Assembly (NCBI GenBank): GCA_023213395.1
Contig: CM041465.1
Span: forward strand, 242,985,741 to 243,049,740
Source: Cycas panzhihuaensis
Lineage: Eukaryota > Cycadophyta
DNA: 64,000 bases
Reading direction: 5' to 3'
Position 1 is the first letter of the stretch. Every line of letters starts with the position of its first letter. Shown here piece after piece: positions 60,080 to 64,000 of the stretch. The notes beneath the pieces are model-generated. The model made no database searches and was not told the origin of the DNA. It saw only the letters and a program-made list of their open reading frames with translations. Position numbers and translations under genes: made by a program.

Positions 60080-61725
60080 TGATGAGGTGGGAAAAATTGG
60101 CACTCAAATTGCCTACAGAGCTAAAATATAGGAATCACTTTTCATTGAGTTAGAACTAGTAGAACTGCATCTTGCTCTTAATAAAGAGTGCCTCTTATAC
60201 CAAGAAGATGTAAAACACATAGCTTAGAGGAATTCTATGAATGAAAAGTATCAATCTCCTATAAAAAATAGTACATAGGAGATTGTCAACCTACCACTCA
60301 GAAGAAAGATAGTTCAAAATAAATAAGTATATACAAATAAATATAAATCTTATGGCACCCTTGAGAAACATAAGGCAAGGTTGGTAGTAAAGGGATTCAC
60401 GTAAAGGGAAGGTATCAATTATACTAAAGTCTTTGCACCTATAACTAAGTGGCCCATAATTAAAACTCTTATGGCCTTGAAAGCTCAACAAGACTAGAAG
60501 ATTCACTAGCTCAATGTAAAAACCACATTTCTCAATGGTGATCTTAAAGAAGAAATCTATATGGATCAATATGAAGGATTTGATATTACTGGTATAAAGC
60601 ATAAGGTGTACAGGCTCAAAACATCCTAATACAACCTTAAACAAGCCCCTTGTACTTGGTTCACCAAGTTGTTAAAAAGAATAAAGGAACTTAGATATGA
60701 GGTTTATAACTACCAAGATATTGATGAAACACTGTTAATCAAATTCTAAGAAGATAAAGTCACTTATCTCTTAATCTTTATAGATGATATGCTTATAATA
60801 GAGAATAGTGAATAAGCAATCAATTAGCTAAATAAGGACTTAGCTAAAACATTCAAATTGTCTAACTTTGGGTCGATGAAATAGTGCTTGGAGATTAAAT
60901 TCACTTAGAAAGATGGCAAAATCTTTCTTTCTTAAGTAGAGTACATCAATGATCCTCTAATAAGGTTTTAGTTGGAAGATGCTCAAACTATAACCACTCC
61001 AATGGAACCTAATGTTAAACTAATAGTTGATGGTCATGAACGAGAGGTAGACACAATACTTTATAGGTAACTTATAGGTAGTCTCATCTATACTACTAAT
61101 ACAATACTTAATATTGCACACTCTATCGATATTCTTGCTCATTATATGATAAATCCTAAGCAAAATCACTAGCAAGTAGTAGTGTAAGTGTTGAGGTACC
61201 TTAATATGACCAACAAATATGGTCTACTATATAAACCCAGTTTAGAGTTCAAACTATATACATACATAGACTCAAACTTTGTTGGAGATAAAGACATAGG
61301 GAGATCTACATCTAGGTATGTAACATTTTTTAGAATAATAATATCATGGAGATCTAGATAGCATAAGATAATTATTGATTCAACTATCAAAGATGAATAC
61401 ATTGTTGCTTCTAATACCAACAAGGAGATGATATGACTTAGGAAATTATTGGAAACATTTAATATCGCCTAAACAAGTCCTACTAGCCTTCATGTAGATA
61501 ACCAATCAGTAATCCATATAGCAAAAAATCTTGTATTTCATGATTGTACCAAACATATAAGTATAAAAGTCCACAGGATTCAAGAACTAGTTCATGATGA
61601 TATAATTCAATTGGAATACTACCCCATAGTAGACCAAGTATCTAATATCTTCCACCAAACTATTGTAAAGGGTTAGGTTTGAATAGTTCTATAGGCAGCT
61701 CAACCTTCAAGCCTCCATCTCTAAC
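60080..61725 (+). pseudogene. B2 reverse transcriptase-RNase H remnant
   Basis: Aligns with B1 14080-15740. Motifs: HKARLVVKGFT-like start, QLNVKTTFLNGDLKEEIYMD, LKQAPCTWFTKLLKRIKELR, catalytic FIDDM (60777-60791), LIGSLIYTTNTILNIAHSI, RYLNMTNKYGLLYKP, then RNase H (FVGDKDIGRSTSRYV, ISIKVHRIQELVHDDIIQLE). B1 and B2 therefore share an F-x-D-D box. About twenty stops are present, including a TAA before LIGSLIY at the same codon as in B1. Confidence 0.87.
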
Positions 61726-61756
61726 TAATTAAAGGAGATGATAATAGGATCATCAT

Positions 61757-61866
61757 ACTCTATTCCATTAATGAAAACCCCTTGTAGGTATGAAAGAATA
61801 AGAGTAAGTCTCTGTTATATTCTATTTGTAAAAACCCCTTATGGGCATGAAAGGATAAGGGTTATA
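61757..61866 (+). repeat. two ~55-bp tandem units downstream of B2 pol
   Basis: Same arrangement as B1 15771-15881, each with an AAAACCCCTT word and an AAG-rich tail. Confidence 0.6.
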
Positions 61867-62152
61867 CTAGTCTTGGAAAATTAGAACTTATAAAAACTTA
61901 AAAGGGCATTAGGGATGATGAAATGGTATATGGAAACTTAGTAGATCAAGCTGCATATTTAAGTTGCTTGGCTATTAGGCTACATTAAGATCCAGTTTAG
62001 TCATTTTTATTTAAAGGGCTATAGATCTTAGAAAGTTCATGGGTTTTTATTCCCTATGAGGTTTTTCCCACAAAAGTGTCAATATAATAATGAGACTCAA
62101 ATGAAGACCTCATAGTTTTATTATAATGACCTTTTACCATTAAAGAGGGTAT

Positions 62153-62458
62153 TTATAGATGTTAATGTATCAAGGTCATTATATTAATTATATGAAGGTG
62201 ACTTTAGGTTAGCTAAGTCATATAGTTTAATATAATTTCATTTATATTTAAGTGTAATTTTGGGATCATGTCATTAGGCAAGAAACTTCTTTAGAAATCC
62301 TAATGCACATCCTCAGATATATAAGGCTAAATGTGAAAGAGAGAGTCATAATTCTCACCTCTCATTTTTTTTCTCAATCTTGTTCTCTTTATTTTACTCT
62401 TATTATGTACCATTATTTTAGTGTAGTGGAGTGTGGCAACTGGATCCTTCACCCAACA
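62153..62458 (+). repeat. B2 3' LTR
   Basis: 306 bp, TTATAGATG to CACCCAACA, equal in length to the 5' LTR. The preceding polypurine tract is decayed (AAAGAGGGTAT). Confidence 0.93.
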
Positions 62459-64000
62459 CTTTTGATCTTATTTCTCCTCTATAGTTATTAGCTGCCCTCC
62501 ATTTCAGGTCTTGGGACTAGTTTTTGGGAGTTAGAGTGACCTTAGGATAAGGTTAGGCCCCCCTTTTGACAGTCTATTATTATACCACTTTTAATTTTGG
62601 TGCGAAAAACACTACCATAAAGTAATTTATAGTACCATAGATACATATATGGTATGCTTATTTTAACTCTAGCTCATAGTCCCAATGGTTAAATGACTCT
62701 TTTTCCACATTATTTGGTAGGCCCAAGGTGCCACATTAGCCTAGGTTAGTTCATCACATCCTAGGGAGCCTTATTTGGCCTCCTACTTCATTGTTTATTC
62801 AATTTTCTCAAGATTTAAATCTCCTTCACCTTAGCTACATCCATGGTTTTGGGTAGTGGTTTCTTCACCTTGTAGGCATGAAACCACCACCCCCTCACCT
62901 TGTTTTTTCATAGAAAAACTCTCTAATTTAAGGGCATATGATATATATCTTCCATTTCTCTCATAATATTAAAATACTATGGATACTATGCCACAACAAC
63001 CCTTCTACTTTAGATACAACTTGCATGCTTTGGGAGCCAAGGTGAAGAAGTTGGAGATCAACCCTAATATGAGTAAAGGAGCATTTAAGAGTATCACATT
63101 GGGTGGTAATTACTTCCTTCCTCTCAATTGGATTAGGCATCCCCCATCCAACCTTTATTTACCATTTTATGAGAGTCCACCTCACTCTAATCCTCTTTGC
63201 TTTGTTGTTGTTTCATTGCATAGCTAACGTTGTTTAGGGATTGATGGCTTTTATTTTTATTATAATAGTAGAATATAGGATTGGATTTACTTGATATTTC
63301 CTTCTCTTCTTTCATATATATTTTCCATTGACTTGTAGGTGTATGGTAGGAAGTCTCTCCTTACTATATCTAAGGGAACCGACCATGTAGGGTAGGCCAT
63401 GCCATTCTAAGGCACTCCTCCTCTCCTTGCCTCATATTCATTTTTGTTGCTATTCTACTATATGTTGCATATACTTGCATGCATGTTTCTTAATCACATA
63501 TATTAACCTTTTCCCATGCAAGTAAATTTATTAAAAGGTTATTAGGGTATCCTTCTATTTAGATCTAACTTGCATGTATGTGGAGGAGTAACTCTCTTCC
63601 ATCCATATTAGGGATTGGAGAAGGTGTACTTCATCAAGATAAACACTTTCTATTTCTTGCATTTTGTTGTTACATATATTTCTTTTACTTCTTTTATTTA
63701 CTTTCTATCTATTGCTTTTATTCATTTGGGGCAAGTAAGTGGAACCCCTATTATTTCACTTTAACTAATAATGTATGCATCTAGAAAGAAAGATAAAGAG
63801 AAGCAAGGAGGAGTAGAGCCACCAACCATCTACTAAGACTGATGGACATCTTTTTATTCTCTTTCTCTATTATTTTATATTAGACCCCATTAAAAGATAT
63901 CCTTCCCCACTTATTGATTTTATTTTTCCTTTCTTAGTTTCATGGTCATTAAAAAAGGGAATGAGGGAGTAGATGAGGGTTTCTCTTGCATTATAGGAAA
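62459..64000. other. no gene recognised
   Basis: Right flank of B2. The longest + strand frame with some protein character is 62979-63227 (82 codons, MDTMPQQPFYFRYNLHALG at its start). It shows no domain, and I do not call it a gene. It could be further old repeat DNA or the continuation of the element into which B2 inserted. Confidence 0.35.

Larger units (their letters stand above)
49523..62458 (+). mobile_element. B2: Ty1/copia retrotransposon split by A2
   Basis: Two 306-bp LTRs bound the element. Removing the A2 insertion (5339 bp plus one 5-bp duplication) leaves about 7592 bp, close to B1 at 7620 bp. Leader, gag, protease, integrase, RT and RNase H align with B1 throughout. By eye the LTRs differ at about 35 of 306 positions. 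Flanking pentamers ATTTT and CTTTT match at four of five bases. The element is inactive. Confidence 0.93.

Noticed and set aside
60291-60644. 117-codon minus frame, one of the longest in the window
   Set aside because: It is antisense to the B2 RT, whose motifs are clear on the + strand.
62979-63227. 82-codon frame as a possible host gene exon
   Set aside because: No domain, splice context or conserved motif can be shown, and it lies in flank of unknown repeat origin.
1-64000. tRNA, rRNA or other structured RNA genes
   Set aside because: None was recognised on reading. Only fragments matching the 3' end of initiator tRNA-Met appear, as primer sites of LTR elements. A tRNAscan-SE run would be decisive.

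Overview
This window looks like repeat-filled intergenic DNA from a plant with a large genome. It is strongly A+T-rich (about 30% G+C by eye), poor in CpG, and built almost entirely from decayed, partly nested LTR retrotransposons. I found no convincing intact host gene, no rRNA or tRNA gene, and nothing prokaryotic. The elements are plant Ty1/copia and Ty3/gypsy types with primer sites resembling the 3' end of initiator tRNA-Met (TGGTATCAGAGC). The density of old elements and the extreme A+T bias would fit a gymnosperm, but the sequence alone does not fix the species.

Layout on the + strand: (1) 640-5339, an LTR element with no recognisable coding. (2) 6188-7599, a gag-only copia-type remnant with a 3' LTR. 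(3) 7600-8852, old repeat DNA with degenerate tandem repeats. (4) B1, 8853-16472, a complete but dead Ty1/copia element with two 298-bp LTRs and a perfect TAGAT target duplication. (5) 16478-18978, unresolved. (6) A1, 18979-24250, minus strand, a Tnt1/Tork-like copia element with ~646-bp LTRs and ATACT duplication. (7) G1, about 25990-33060, minus strand, an old Ty3/gypsy gag-PR-RT-RH-IN unit of Tat/Ogre-like type. (8) 35578-44752, a block in minus orientation with copia gag-pol (C4), bounded by two unlike LTRs and interrupting an older repeat (R1). (9) G2, about 45300-48800, minus strand, a second Ty3/gypsy pol. (10) B2, 49523-62458, a second B copia element, split by A2 (53183-58521, minus strand), a second A element. 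(11) 62459-64000, unresolved.

The coding regions no longer work as genes. Almost every domain has stops or frameshifts, and catalytic residues are often lost (integrase Glu to Lys in B1, B2 and G2; protease Asp to Asn in B2 and C4; RT YVDD to YVDG in A2). Most stops are one transition from Gln, Trp or Arg codons, as expected of long-term cytosine deamination of methylated DNA.

Most useful observations: the nested A2-in-B2 insertion with boundaries to the base; at least four identical premature stops shared by A1 and A2, suggesting spread from an already defective master; an unusual ~2-kb leader before gag conserved in B1 and B2; G-rich hairpin islands in the A LTRs; a gag-only element; and a coding-like fragment of unknown origin inside the 35578-44752 block. 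I do not see an undescribed functional system. All alignments and counts here were done by eye.
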